Notes: generated by a model not told the origin, from the letters alone. 64,000 nt of DNA from Clostridium puniceum (GCF_002006345.1 NZ_LZZM01000153.1:1-64000), one strand, 5' to 3'. Positions 8,396-17,716 are shown, counted from the first letter of the stretch. Program-made: numbers and translations.

Positions 8396-10426
8396 TTGAA
8401 GACTATTAAGAGATTGACTAGATTTATGTTTGTTTTTGCAATGGTTTTATTATTAATACCAGAAGCTAATGCACAAGCAAGTACAACAGATAACAAAATA
8501 ATATCTCAAACAGAGGTTACAGTAAAGCAAGCAGAGCAGTGGGCTAAATCTAACGGTGCAACTGATAATTTTATTCGACTTGCACAGTTATATTGGAAGT
8601 ATGCGAAAGATCATGGAAATGTTAATCCAGCTATTGCATATGTACAAGCAGCTAAAGAAACTGGATATGGTAAGTTTGGTGGCGTTTTAAATGATAGTTA
8701 CAAAAACCCTTGTGGAATGAAAACTGTAGTTGGTGGTTCTGATACTGATCCAAATGCTCATCAAAAATTTGACTCATGGGATGAAGGTGTACAAGCACAT
8801 TTAGATCACTTAGCACTTTATGCAGATGCTGATGGATATCCAAGAAGCAGTACATATGATCCAAGACATTTTATTACTATTAAAGGTAAAGCAGTAACCG
8901 TAAATGATTTGGGTGGAAAATGGGCACCAAGTCTTACGTATGGTGAAGAAGTTAATAAGCTTTATGATAATCTAATGAGTTCAGCAGGAATTATATCTAA
9001 AACAAAAACTGAAGCTGTTGATAACAAAGATAAAACTTCAGAAACACCAAATTCAACCACAAATAAAACAACTTCAAGTACAGGAACGAATACGGTAACA
9101 AAGTCAGAAGTTGATAAAACTACAACAAACACAGTAAATATTCCAACAGGATTACAAGCAACTGAACCAATAAAAAATTCTGTAGATAATAGCACAAATA
9201 TTTCATCATCAATTGGATGGAAATATGAGGGTGGAGAGTGGTATTATTATAAATCGGACAGGAGTATGGCAACTGGTTGGATTAAGCCAGATCAAAATTG
9301 GTATTACTTATACAGTAATGGTACTATGGCCAAAGGTTGGTCTAAGTTAGGTAATAATTGGTACTATTTGAATTCAAGTGGATCAATGCAGATTGGATGG
9401 CTTAGAGATAGCAATAAGTGGTATTATCTTCAAGGTGATGGAACTATGACAACAGGCTTGAAATTGATTGATAATAAGAAATACTTTTTAGATGCAAGTG
9501 GTGCCATGAGAATTGGTTGGTTTCAAATTAGTGGACAATGGTATTACTTTAATCCTAGTGGAGAAATGATGACGGGCTGGATTAAGGTAAATGGTAATTC
9601 ATATTATTTATATTCAAATGGAATAATGGCAACAGGATGGACTAAACTTGGTGATGACTGGTACTGGTTGAAAAGTTCCGGTGATAGAATGACTGGTTGG
9701 GTGAAATACGGAAATGATACATATTATTTAGATCCAATCACAGGAATTATGGCTAAAGATATCATTGTGAATGGTTGGAAGATAGATAAGGATGGAAAAA
9801 GAGGCGAAAAAGTACCAGGAGCTTCAACTAAAGTAATAGTTATAGATCCAGGACATAACTTTGGTGGAGATGATGGAGCTTATGCAACTAATAATGGAGT
9901 CACATATTCTGAAAGAGACTTGAATATGCAGGTTGCAGTTAAAGTAAAAGCAAAGCTTGAAGCCCAAGGCTATAAGGTTATTATGACAAGAAATTCATCA
10001 GATAGAGAAACAGCAAGTGTAACTGAAAGTCTTACAAATAGAGTGAATATTGCTAATAATGCTCGTGCTGATTTATTTGTAAGTATACACCATAATTCAG
10101 CCTCAGCAGCAGCTAGCGGTGTTGAAGTTTATTATAGCTCAAAAGTACAGGATGACAGCTTTGGTGGATCGTACAGTGATTTAAGGCTATCAGCAAGTAA
10201 GAACTTGGCAACATCTCTTGCAACAACTATCACAAATAGCACTGGAGCAATAAATAGAGGTGCTAAGGATGGTAATTTATTTGTTTGTAGAAATACAACT
10301 ATGCCAGCAGTCTTAATTGAATGTGGTTTTATAACCAATCCAGATGAAGCACAAAAATGTGCATCTTCATCTTATCAAGACTTAGAAGCCGGTGCAATTG
10401 CAAATGCAATATCTTCAGCAGTGTAA
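8396..10426 (+). CDS. Secreted bifunctional autolysin, paralogue of the preceding gene
   Basis: A 676-residue exported murein hydrolase with the same order as its neighbour: signal peptide (to about residue 29), glucosaminidase domain with AKETGYG (about 45-200), Thr/Ser-rich linker, about ten GW-type wall-binding repeats (about 270-465) and a C-terminal Amidase_3 domain (about 478-676) with His487 in DPGHN, SIHHN and IECGF. It is shorter mainly because it has fewer repeats. The start is TTG, 9 nt after GGAGG, in a context (ACTGTTTTGAA) shared with the first copy, so the pair arose by duplication including the translation start. The two enzymes may differ in timing or substrate, but the sequence does not show which. 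Confidence 0.92.
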   Translation: MKTIKRLTRFMFVFAMVLLLIPEANAQASTTDNKIISQTEVTVKQAEQWAKSNGATDNFIRLAQLYWKYAKDHGNVNPAIAYVQAAKETGYGKFGGVLNDSYKNPCGMKTVVGGSDTDPNAHQKFDSWDEGVQAHLDHLALYADADGYPRSSTYDPRHFITIKGKAVTVNDLGGKWAPSLTYGEEVNKLYDNLMSSAGIISKTKTEAVDNKDKTSETPNSTTNKTTSSTGTNTVTKSEVDKTTTNTVNIPTGLQATEPIKNSVDNSTNISSSIGWKYEGGEWYYYKSDRSMATGWIKPDQNWYYLYSNGTMAKGWSKLGNNWYYLNSSGSMQIGWLRDSNKWYYLQGDGTMTTGLKLIDNKKYFLDASGAMRIGWFQISGQWYYFNPSGEMMTGWIKVNGNSYYLYSNGIMATGWTKLGDDWYWLKSSGDRMTGWVKYGNDTYYLDPITGIMAKDIIVNGWKIDKDGKRGEKVPGASTKVIVIDPGHNFGGDDGAYATNNGVTYSERDLNMQVAVKVKAKLEAQGYKVIMTRNSSDRETASVTESLTNRVNIANNARADLFVSIHHNSASAAASGVEVYYSSKVQDDSFGGSYSDLRLSASKNLATSLATTITNSTGAINRGAKDGNLFVCRNTTMPAVLIECGFITNPDEAQKCASSSYQDLEAGAIANAISSAV

Positions 10427-10483
10427 ATATATATAATAAAATGCGTATCAATGTGCTATTGATACGCATTTTATTATATATAT
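10427..10483. terminator. Very long perfect-stem terminator after the second autolysin
   Basis: A 26-bp perfect stem (10427-10452 against 10458-10483) with a 5-nt loop begins directly after the TAA stop. The GC-containing core GCGTATCAAT/ATTGATACGC is extended by AT pairs that supply T-rich tracts on both strands, so it could stop transcription from either side. Confidence 0.8.
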
Positions 10484-10888
10484 GATTTTGAAGTTTTAAG
10501 GCTAAACTTGAGTTTAAGATAAAATTTATTAAAATATAATGAAGTGATAACAAGTTTTATAAAAAATTAATATATTATTTATATTATATACATTGATACT
10601 TTTGTCATATTAGATTATATTTTAAAGTAATAGTATATAGATTGCAGTTAACAATCAAAGTTGAAGTTCAAAGAGAGAGTTCTGCTGGACAAATATAAAA
10701 TTCACTGTATGAAAGGATTCGAAGAATAAAATGTAAAATTTCGATTCTCACTTTCGAAGCATCACTTTTCCCTTCAGAATTTGTTAAAATTAAATTATTA
10801 ATAATGTAAAATATGAATTTCAACATATACATATTAAAAAGTGCAATTAAAAGTTAGATTTTTATTTCTAGTTAAGCGGGGTGGGAAA
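10484..10888. other. Intergenic region, no gene recognised
   Basis: About 400 bp of AT-rich sequence without a supported gene. TTCGAA occurs twice, at 10718-10723 and 10753-10758, 35 bp apart. I see no clear promoter or structured RNA. A run of G residues just before 10889 serves as the ribosome-binding site of the next gene. Confidence 0.35.
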
Positions 10889-11287
10889 ATGAATTGGTTA
10901 AAAAAAATTATGTATGGAAGATATGGAGGAGATAATCTATCAAAGGCATTGCTTTTTTTATCATTACTACTATTAGTAATAGTAGGTCTTCTACCCAAAT
11001 CCTTATCGATTTTATCCGTTATAGCGTATATTCCAACGATTATATGTATTTATAGAATGTTTTCAAAAAATATATTTAAACGTCAACGTGAAAATTATAA
11101 ATACCTGAAGTTGGAAAACTCTGTGATTAAATGGTCTAAGCAGAAATTAGGTGCAGCAAAAAATTTCAAAACTCATAAGTATTTTAATTGTCCAGATTGT
11201 AAGCAAAGATTACGTGTGCCAAGAGGTCAAGGACATATAACTATTACATGTCCCAAGTGTAAGAAATCATTTAAAGCAAAATCTTAG
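10889..11287 (+). CDS. Small membrane protein with C-terminal zinc ribbon
   Basis: A 132-residue protein starting MNWLKKIMYGRYGGDNLSKA. Two closely spaced hydrophobic segments (about residues 20-60) anchor it in the membrane. A basic cytoplasmic stretch leads to a zinc ribbon made of two CxxC knuckles, CPDC and CPKC. Small conserved clostridial membrane proteins of this design are widespread, but their function is unknown to me. ATG at 10889 is preferred over an upstream start at 10841 because of the purine run before it and because the conserved-looking MNW...YGRYGGD begins there. It stands alone between two terminators. Confidence 0.7.
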   Translation: MNWLKKIMYGRYGGDNLSKALLFLSLLLLVIVGLLPKSLSILSVIAYIPTIICIYRMFSKNIFKRQRENYKYLKLENSVIKWSKQKLGAAKNFKTHKYFNCPDCKQRLRVPRGQGHITITCPKCKKSFKAKS

Positions 11288-11308
11288 AGTAAAAAATTAA
11301 ATAAAAGT

Positions 11309-11354
11309 ACCTTCCATTATATATACAGATGTATTATATAATGGAAGGTTTTTT
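11309..11354 (+). terminator. Rho-independent terminator after the zinc-ribbon gene
   Basis: ACCTTCCATTATATA (11309-11323) pairs perfectly with 11335-11349 and is followed by a run of T (to 11354): a textbook intrinsic terminator. Confidence 0.9.
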
Positions 11355-11399
11355 ATACTTAAATTCTAGTTAAAAAATAGGAATAGTTAAAAAAAATTG

Positions 11400-11429
11400 T
11401 TTACATAAATATGGAGTTATTAATATAAA
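11400..11429 (+). promoter_or_regulatory. Possible sigma-A promoter for the surface protein
   Basis: TTTACA (11400-11405), an 18-nt spacer and TATAAA (11424-11429). It would give a leader of about 170 nt before the ATG at 11608. In DNA this AT-rich such matches are common, so the support is moderate at best. The rest of 11355-11607 shows no gene. Confidence 0.35.
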
Positions 11430-11607
11430 TAATAATTTAAATGAATATTCCCAATTTACTAAAGATAGAGTTAAATGGTTCGATATAAATAATGTGGTAT
11501 ATTATATTACCATTGGAACAAGGGGATAAAAGTAACATAATAACATAGATTAATTAATTCCAACATTAAGATTAAAATTAAATACACAATTTAGGAGGGT
11601 GACAAGA

Positions 11608-14592
11608 ATGAAGAAAATAGGAAAAAGGTTCGTTGCATTATCTATAGTATTTGCAAGTATAATTTCATTTTTACCAATGCAGATAGGTTCAAATGGAAAA
11701 GCTGCTAATGCTATGACGACACAAATACAAGTAAGTGGCGCATCTAGCGAATCAGGTGGCAGTATTAGTACTGTTAGCCAAACTGAATATGCTACAGATA
11801 ATCGATATAGTAGTTTTACATTATCAGTTGATTATCAAGTTAAGACTCTAGGTGATATAGCAATTGGTCAAAAGGGAGTAGTTGAACAAGAAGTTATAGT
11901 AACTAATATTGATGGAATTGAGTTGAATGGAGCAACTTTACAAGAAAATAATGATAAGTTGTCTGTTATTGGAACAAAAATTGGCGAAGGAACCGAGTTA
12001 ATTACTGATTTAAACAATAAGAAAAAAATTGGTATAACAATATATGGATTACCTTATGGTGTTAATATAATTAAATATAGAATAAGAGAAAAGCAAATAT
12101 TTAACAAAGGTAAGCAAGATCCTGCATATCCTACCGATACAACTAAAAAAATAGATGACTATCAATATCTAGAGGATGAATATTATCCATCTAAAACAGG
12201 ATCAGCGGAAATGACTATTCAACATGCAAATAAGTTTCTTCAAGGAAAAATCAATCCTATGGTTTTTGATTCTTATCTTGTTAAAACTATGAAGGAATAT
12301 AATGAAAGTACAACTCCAAAGGATAATAAGTATCCGTTCTTATTTACAGAAAACGGTGTAGCAGATGCAAACTGTCCTCTTAGATATAATTTCGCTATAT
12401 CAGATGCAGTTATGACATTGAAATATTCAATGACTTTTAATGGGTTATCTATAGACAATGCTAAAATATTTAAAAATGGTGTTGATGATACCAGTAATAT
12501 AAGCACAAATGGTAATACAATCTCAGGTTTTTTAACTAATTTGACATCATCAGATTTGATCGTGGCTAAAATACTTGATACTGGTGAAAATGTTGTTAAG
12601 GCATATTCTATACAACTAAAATATAATACAATATCAGCTAATAAAGACTATACATTAAGAGATGCTGGAATTAAAAAGTTATATTATAATGCAGATAGTA
12701 CTGTTGAAGCATATGTTGACAAGCATTTCTATGTATCAACTGAAAATGGAGTAACAACGTATAAAGGAACAATAAATATAGATAAAAGAGCTCAAATGAT
12801 AGCTATGGTACCAACTTTGGGAACCACAGGGAATGTGGCATTTAAATTGAGTAATCACTATGATAATAGCCAGGTTGTAAGTTCTAGAATTATAAATGGA
12901 GAAACGACTCCATATGTTGAATTTAATAAGGGAACTTCTAACGAAGTATGGCTAGAAGTATATGAAGGCAAGGATGGTAATATAAAGGAAGGAACTTCAC
13001 CTTTAGCAATCTATAAATTAACTGTTAAGCCTATAGATAATACAGAGACAAGTACAGTAAATTTTAGCGTTGATAGTACTGTTGCATATTTAACTCAGCC
13101 AGGAAGAACTAGTGAAGCTGACAAAATAGATTTTGATGCAAGCAGACGTACTTATAATTTGAATTTTAAAGATAATACGATTAATAATGTTTATATTGAT
13201 CTTAATAGCCCAAATACAGTTAATAAAACTGGTGTCAGAAGAGAGTATATAAAAGCTTGGGGTGGTACAAGCACTCAAAGTGATAATGTAACTGAGATTC
13301 CAAATGTAGATAAAGATGCAAGAATTAATGTTGATGTAACAAATTACAAAAAAATAATAGTTCAAGCTTATTATGATCAAATCGAATATGTAGTAAAAGA
13401 TGGTGTTGAAACAACAGAAGTAAAAAGTACTACAGCATATCCTTTAGGAGAAAAGTATACATTTTACGTAGCTAAAAACCCAGATCAAACGGATCCTACT
13501 GTTACAAAGTCTACTGATGCTTCATTAACTAATATGAAGGCAAGTAATGGAAGTATAAAATCTACAGATGGAACTAGTGGTTTTTCTACTGACAAAACTA
13601 ATTATACTGTTACAGTTCCTAAAATTGATACCTCATCAGCTATAACTGTAACAGCAGCAAATAGTAAGGTTAAGGATATTACAGCAACTATTGCTGAAAC
13701 TGGAGATGAATATGGTTTAACTTCAGGAGAAGCTTTTGAATTTCCATTAACTTCTACTGGAACTACTAATATTAATATAGTTGTTACTGCAGAAGATGGA
13801 GTTACAACTAAAACTTATAATCTTACAATTAAAAATGATGAAAGAAGTGCTAGTGCATTATTGAAAAATGTAATAACAGATAATGGAGAGTTTACTTTTG
13901 ATCCGGATAAAGATCCAAATAAAATACGTGTAGATCAAGTTATAAATAAACTTAAAGTTTCACCAGTTGCAGAAGAGGCCAATTCTAGAATTTTTGTAAA
14001 TGGAACAAAATACACAGGAAGTCCAATAACAATAAATCTTAAGGGGTCACAAGAGACTGATATGGAAATAAAGGTAACCTCAGAAGATGGAAGTGAGAGT
14101 AAAACTTATAACTTTGAGATTTATAGAACAGATTCGCCTATAGATGATACAGATGATGATGATGATGATGTATTCTATGATGATATTGATGATACTTGGG
14201 TGGATTTAAGTAAGTATGAAGAATGGGGTAAAGTAGATGGAAAGACTGTCTATTTTGATAATAAAGGTAGACAAGTTAAAGATAAATGGATAACCACTAA
14301 AGGGGTATCTTACTACTTAAATTCAAAAGGATATAAGGCAACAGGATGGAGAAAAGAAGTTGGTGGTAAGACATATTATTTAGATCCAAGCACAGGAGCA
14401 GTAAAAACTGGATGGTTAAATCAAAATAATAAATGGTATTACTTAGGTTTAAATGGAGTTATGCAAAAAGGCTGGTTAAGTTTAAATGGACATTGGTATT
14501 ATTTCACACCAGAAGGTGAGATGATAACTAGTCAAAGTATGTATATTGATGATGGAATATATAATTTTGGCGCAGACGGAATTATGTATTAA
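11608..14592 (+). CDS. Secreted surface protein with cadherin-like beta-sandwich domains and wall-binding repeats
   Basis: A 994-residue exported protein. A signal peptide (about 1-35) is followed by a long, mostly beta, unassigned region. Two cadherin-like beta-sandwich units lie near residues 640-855 (TNMKASNG...YTVTVP... and the ALLKNV... unit, each ending in an EDG..TKTYNLTI-type strand). An Asp-rich hinge (DDTDDDDDDVFYDD) leads to about five GW-type choline-binding-like repeats at the C-terminus. No catalytic motif is visible, so it is probably an adhesive or structural wall protein. ATG at 11608 is chosen, 9 nt after AGGAGG (11593-11598); the GTG at 11599 lies too close to it. Its wall anchor matches that of the two autolysins upstream, and the lic genes follow downstream. 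Confidence 0.8.
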   Translation: MKKIGKRFVALSIVFASIISFLPMQIGSNGKAANAMTTQIQVSGASSESGGSISTVSQTEYATDNRYSSFTLSVDYQVKTLGDIAIGQKGVVEQEVIVTNIDGIELNGATLQENNDKLSVIGTKIGEGTELITDLNNKKKIGITIYGLPYGVNIIKYRIREKQIFNKGKQDPAYPTDTTKKIDDYQYLEDEYYPSKTGSAEMTIQHANKFLQGKINPMVFDSYLVKTMKEYNESTTPKDNKYPFLFTENGVADANCPLRYNFAISDAVMTLKYSMTFNGLSIDNAKIFKNGVDDTSNISTNGNTISGFLTNLTSSDLIVAKILDTGENVVKAYSIQLKYNTISANKDYTLRDAGIKKLYYNADSTVEAYVDKHFYVSTENGVTTYKGTINIDKRAQMIAMVPTLGTTGNVAFKLSNHYDNSQVVSSRIINGETTPYVEFNKGTSNEVWLEVYEGKDGNIKEGTSPLAIYKLTVKPIDNTETSTVNFSVDSTVAYLTQPGRTSEADKIDFDASRRTYNLNFKDNTINNVYIDLNSPNTVNKTGVRREYIKAWGGTSTQSDNVTEIPNVDKDARINVDVTNYKKIIVQAYYDQIEYVVKDGVETTEVKSTTAYPLGEKYTFYVAKNPDQTDPTVTKSTDASLTNMKASNGSIKSTDGTSGFSTDKTNYTVTVPKIDTSSAITVTAANSKVKDITATIAETGDEYGLTSGEAFEFPLTSTGTTNINIVVTAEDGVTTKTYNLTIKNDERSASALLKNVITDNGEFTFDPDKDPNKIRVDQVINKLKVSPVAEEANSRIFVNGTKYTGSPITINLKGSQETDMEIKVTSEDGSESKTYNFEIYRTDSPIDDTDDDDDDVFYDDIDDTWVDLSKYEEWGKVDGKTVYFDNKGRQVKDKWITTKGVSYYLNSKGYKATGWRKEVGGKTYYLDPSTGAVKTGWLNQNNKWYYLGLNGVMQKGWLSLNGHWYYFTPEGEMITSQSMYIDDGIYNFGADGIMY

Positions 14593-14653
14593 ATATAAAT
14601 TGTGATTACAATAAAAATATATTAATTATTTAGCTGATATTTACTAATATTAA

Positions 14654-14692
14654 AGCAGGGCTGATATTGCTATGTGCAGTATCAACTCTGCT
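14654..14692 (+). terminator. Terminator after the surface protein
   Basis: A 16-bp stem (14655-14670 with 14676-14691) containing two G-U pairs and one mismatch, followed by TTATTTGCTTGTT. It isolates the surface protein gene from the downstream lic genes. Confidence 0.65.
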
Positions 14693-14743
14693 TATTTGCT
14701 TGTTAATCATCCAAATTTAAAAGATAAAATTGGAAATTCATAA

Positions 14744-14772
14744 TTGACATCAACAATTTTAGGGAATATAAT
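14744..14772 (+). promoter_or_regulatory. Consensus sigma-A promoter of the choline kinase fusion gene
   Basis: TTGACA (14744-14749), a 17-nt spacer and TATAAT (14767-14772): a perfect match to the consensus. The expected start of transcription is near 14779, about 100 nt before the ATG at 14882. A promoter this strong usually needs a repressor, and a dyad lies just downstream at 14780-14794. Confidence 0.85.
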
Positions 14773-14779
14773 AAATATA

Positions 14780-14794
14780 GTTCATATTTCGAAC
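14780..14794. promoter_or_regulatory. Dyad GTTCA-N5-CGAAC, candidate repressor operator
   Basis: GTTCATATTTCGAAC begins 7 nt after the -10 box, around the expected start of transcription. The same spacing and half-sites (GTTCA-N5-TGAAC) follow the -10 boxes of the LicB-like transporter (21100-21114) and of the UgpB-like importer (46328-46342). Here one half-site base differs (C for T). Binding at this position would block RNA polymerase. Confidence 0.6.
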
Positions 14795-14881
14795 AAAGAG
14801 GGTTTTACGTTTTTATCAACAATTATATTTAAAGAATGAGATTTATATCTATTTATTGTAATAAAATTGATGGAGGGTATT

Positions 14882-16747
14882 ATGTTAGAGGATAAATTGG
14901 AAGTTTTAAAATCATTGAATGATAATTTTAATATTAATCAAAGGGAATTAGCTAAAAGGACAAATATGTCTCTTGGTAAAGTTAATGCGGTGTTGAAAGA
15001 GTTTACTCTAGATGGCTTTATAGATAGAATTACTAATAATAGAGGAACCTTGTATAAGGTAACTGAAAAAGGAATGAAGTTTTTAGAAGAAAATATTGCA
15101 TCGGCAAAAAATACTAGATTGAAGCTTCATGAAGAAGAAAAAAAAGCTGTAAAACAAGCAGTAATACTTGCAGCAGGTAGAACAGAAGAATTTGATAGGC
15201 CAGTAGGAATGCTTGAAATAGAAGATTTTAAGCTGATTGATAGAACTTTAAATATTTTAAAAGAAAATGGAATAACTAAAATTGTTATTGTGGTTGGTTA
15301 TAAAAGTCAGTTTTATGAAGAGTGTTTTAAAAGCAGTAAGAATATAATTTTAGTAAAAAGTGATACTTATAAATGGACTGGAACTATGCATTCTTTATCT
15401 TTAGCTAAGGATTATATTGATGATGATTTTTTACTTATAGAAAATGATTTGATTTTTGAAAAAAGGGCTATTAAGGAATTAGTAGAAAGTGTGAATCGTG
15501 ATTGTATACTTTTCACTAATGAAAGTGGTTCTGGTGATGAGGCTTTTGTTGAAATAAGAGACAACCATTTATTTAAGATGTCTAAGGATATTCATCAATT
15601 TAATAGGATTGATGGTGAAATGATAGGGCTTACAAAGATTTCTTATAAATTATATACAATGATGTTAGAAGAATTTAAAGGAAATGTTAATCCTTACTTA
15701 AATTATGAATATGTACTTTTGGATGTAGCTAGAAATTATAATATTGGATTTGTTAAAATAGACGATCTTGCTTGGGGAGATGCAGATAGTAATAGGGAAT
15801 ATGAAAAGATTAAAAATTATCTTTATCCGACTATAAGAAGGAGAGAACTTAGTTATGAAATAAATAATATAAAGAATATTATCTGTGAATCTTTAAAGGT
15901 TAAGGAGGACGATGTTACAGAAGTTGAACCAGCAGGCGGAATGACAAATAAAAATTATAAAATATGTGTTAAGGGAAACAGATACATATTAAGAGTTGCA
16001 GGAACTGGTACAGAGCAGATGATCAATAGAAGCACAGAAATGTTTAATTCTGCAATTGCATCAGAAAAGGGATATAATGTAGAAGTACCTTATTTTAATC
16101 TTGAAACAGGTATTAAGATATCTAAATTTATAGAAAATGCGGAAACACTAACTCATAGAAGTATTAAAAAGGAAGAAAACTTGAAGCAAGTCACTGATAT
16201 TTTACGAGATTTACATGAATCAAAGGATTTTCATATGGATAATGAATTTAGTCCGTTTAGAGAACTTGAAAAATATGAGGATATTTTAAGAAAAGATAGA
16301 GGAAGTTTTTTTGATGATTATGATGAAGTAAGAGCAAAAGTAATGGCTCTTGAAGAAGAGTTAAAAGCCTGTAAAAGAGTATTTGTACCTTCTCATAATG
16401 ATTTAGTTTCTGAAAATTTTGTGAAGGATACTGAAGGTAGAATTTATTTAATTGACTGGGAGTATAGTGGAATCAATGATGATATGTGGGATTTAGCAGC
16501 ATTGTCCTTAGAAAATGAGTTTTCAGAAGATGATATTGAGTTAATGTTTAGATTGTATTTTAAAGGAAAAGAAGCAGACAAGGCTTCTAGAAGAAGAATG
16601 TTAATTCACCAAATATGTCAAGATACTTTATGGGCAGTTTGGACTTTGATTAAAGAGGCAGAAGGTGATGATTTTGGTACTTATGGAATAGATAGATATA
16701 ATAGAGCTAAAGAATATTTAGATAGTTTAATTGAATTCGAGGTGTGA
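14882..16747 (+). CDS. licCA: Winged-helix / nucleotidyltransferase / choline kinase fusion (LicC-LicA type)
   Basis: A 621-residue three-part protein. Residues 1-75 form a winged helix (INQRELAKRTNMSLGKVNAVLKEF). Residues about 90-325 resemble a LicC-type nucleotidyltransferase. Residues about 335-621 are a LicA/choline-kinase (APH-fold) domain with the Brenner motif HNDLVSEN and the metal motif DWEYSGIND..WDLA. The kinase would phosphorylate imported choline in the cytoplasm. The nucleotidyltransferase part is degenerate: AAGRTEEFDRPVGML replaces the usual AAGxGTRLxP...PKxL loop, so CTP transfer is doubtful and a separate intact LicC follows. ATG at 14882 is preferred (GGAGGG 4 nt upstream) over TTG 14867. 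LicC starts 1 nt after the stop. A DNA-binding domain on a choline enzyme suggests autoregulation. Confidence 0.85.
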   Translation: MLEDKLEVLKSLNDNFNINQRELAKRTNMSLGKVNAVLKEFTLDGFIDRITNNRGTLYKVTEKGMKFLEENIASAKNTRLKLHEEEKKAVKQAVILAAGRTEEFDRPVGMLEIEDFKLIDRTLNILKENGITKIVIVVGYKSQFYEECFKSSKNIILVKSDTYKWTGTMHSLSLAKDYIDDDFLLIENDLIFEKRAIKELVESVNRDCILFTNESGSGDEAFVEIRDNHLFKMSKDIHQFNRIDGEMIGLTKISYKLYTMMLEEFKGNVNPYLNYEYVLLDVARNYNIGFVKIDDLAWGDADSNREYEKIKNYLYPTIRRRELSYEINNIKNIICESLKVKEDDVTEVEPAGGMTNKNYKICVKGNRYILRVAGTGTEQMINRSTEMFNSAIASEKGYNVEVPYFNLETGIKISKFIENAETLTHRSIKKEENLKQVTDILRDLHESKDFHMDNEFSPFRELEKYEDILRKDRGSFFDDYDEVRAKVMALEEELKACKRVFVPSHNDLVSENFVKDTEGRIYLIDWEYSGINDDMWDLAALSLENEFSEDDIELMFRLYFKGKEADKASRRRMLIHQICQDTLWAVWTLIKEAEGDDFGTYGIDRYNRAKEYLDSLIEFEV

Positions 16748-16748
16748 T

Positions 16749-17453
16749 ATGAGAGCAATTTTAATGGCAGCAGGTATGGGTACTAGATTAAGACCACTGA
16801 CTGAAAATACTCCCAAATCTTTAATAGAAGTTAATGGAATGTCTTTGCTTGAAAGACAGATAATTAATTTAAAAGAAGTTGGGATTGATGAAATTATAGT
16901 TTTAACTGGTTATTTAAATGAAAAATTTGATGATTTAGTTAAAAAATATGATTTGATAAAAGTAGTTAACGATAAATATGATGTTTATAATAATATTTAT
17001 ACAATGTATTTAGTTAGAGAATATCTTGAAGATGCATTGGTTATAGATGCGGATAATTACATAACAAGAAATTTTTTGCCTAAGACGAAACCAAACACAT
17101 CAGTATATTATTCAGCTTGTAAAGAAAATTTAATAGATGAATGGATTTTGAAATATGATGATTCAGGAAAGATATTTGGAGTTGATATTGGAAAAGAAGG
17201 GGATGAACCTAATTTTATAATGTCAGGAGCATCTTTTTGGATAGCAAAAGATGCAAGATTAATATGCAAAAAAGTTCAAGAAGCTGTCGAAATAAATAAT
17301 TCAACTGATATATATTGGGATAATATTGCTGTAGATAATATTAATGATATGAATGTATATATTGAAAAAATACAATCAAACGATATATTTGAAATAGATT
17401 CACTTGGAGATTTAGAATACCTTAAAAAAACACTTAAAATATACACCTTATAA
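16749..17453 (+). CDS. licC: CTP:phosphocholine cytidylyltransferase
   Basis: A 234-residue cytoplasmic nucleotidyltransferase. The signature MAAGMGTRLRPLTENTPKSL is complete at residues 5-24, DADNYI supplies the metal-binding aspartates, and IYWDNI lies toward the end. The family makes CDP-choline from CTP and phosphocholine, the donor used by LicD. The start is ATG 16749, one base after the stop of the choline kinase fusion and preceded by GAGGTG, so both are translated from one mRNA. An earlier TTG (16731) would overlap the upstream gene without need. Together the two genes convert choline to CDP-choline. Confidence 0.88.
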   Translation: MRAILMAAGMGTRLRPLTENTPKSLIEVNGMSLLERQIINLKEVGIDEIIVLTGYLNEKFDDLVKKYDLIKVVNDKYDVYNNIYTMYLVREYLEDALVIDADNYITRNFLPKTKPNTSVYYSACKENLIDEWILKYDDSGKIFGVDIGKEGDEPNFIMSGASFWIAKDARLICKKVQEAVEINNSTDIYWDNIAVDNINDMNVYIEKIQSNDIFEIDSLGDLEYLKKTLKIYTL

Positions 17454-17514
17454 AAGAGCAGCTATGCTGCAATACGGAACTTTTCTGCAATTTAAGAATA
17501 TTTCGAGTTATAGA

Positions 17515-17562
17515 AAAGAGTACTTTTAATGTAAAATTTAATCATTAAAGTACTCTTTGTTT
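17515..17562 (+). terminator. Terminator after licC
   Basis: AAAGAGTACTTT(T)AATG (17515-17531, one bulged T) pairs with CATTAAAGTACTCTTT (17543-17558), followed by GTTTTATTG. It closes the licCA-licC operon. The opposite-strand reductase gene ends 155 bp downstream. Confidence 0.75.
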
Positions 17563-17716
17563 TATTGTTAAAATATATTACTATGATTTTATTTAATATA
17601 GTATACAATGAGATTACGTTTTGTAAATAAGTATGCGTAGTTTATTTATTAGAGTGTATTCTGTATACAATATTTATGAATTATATGCATAAACTTTTAT
17701 TATAATCAGATATGTA

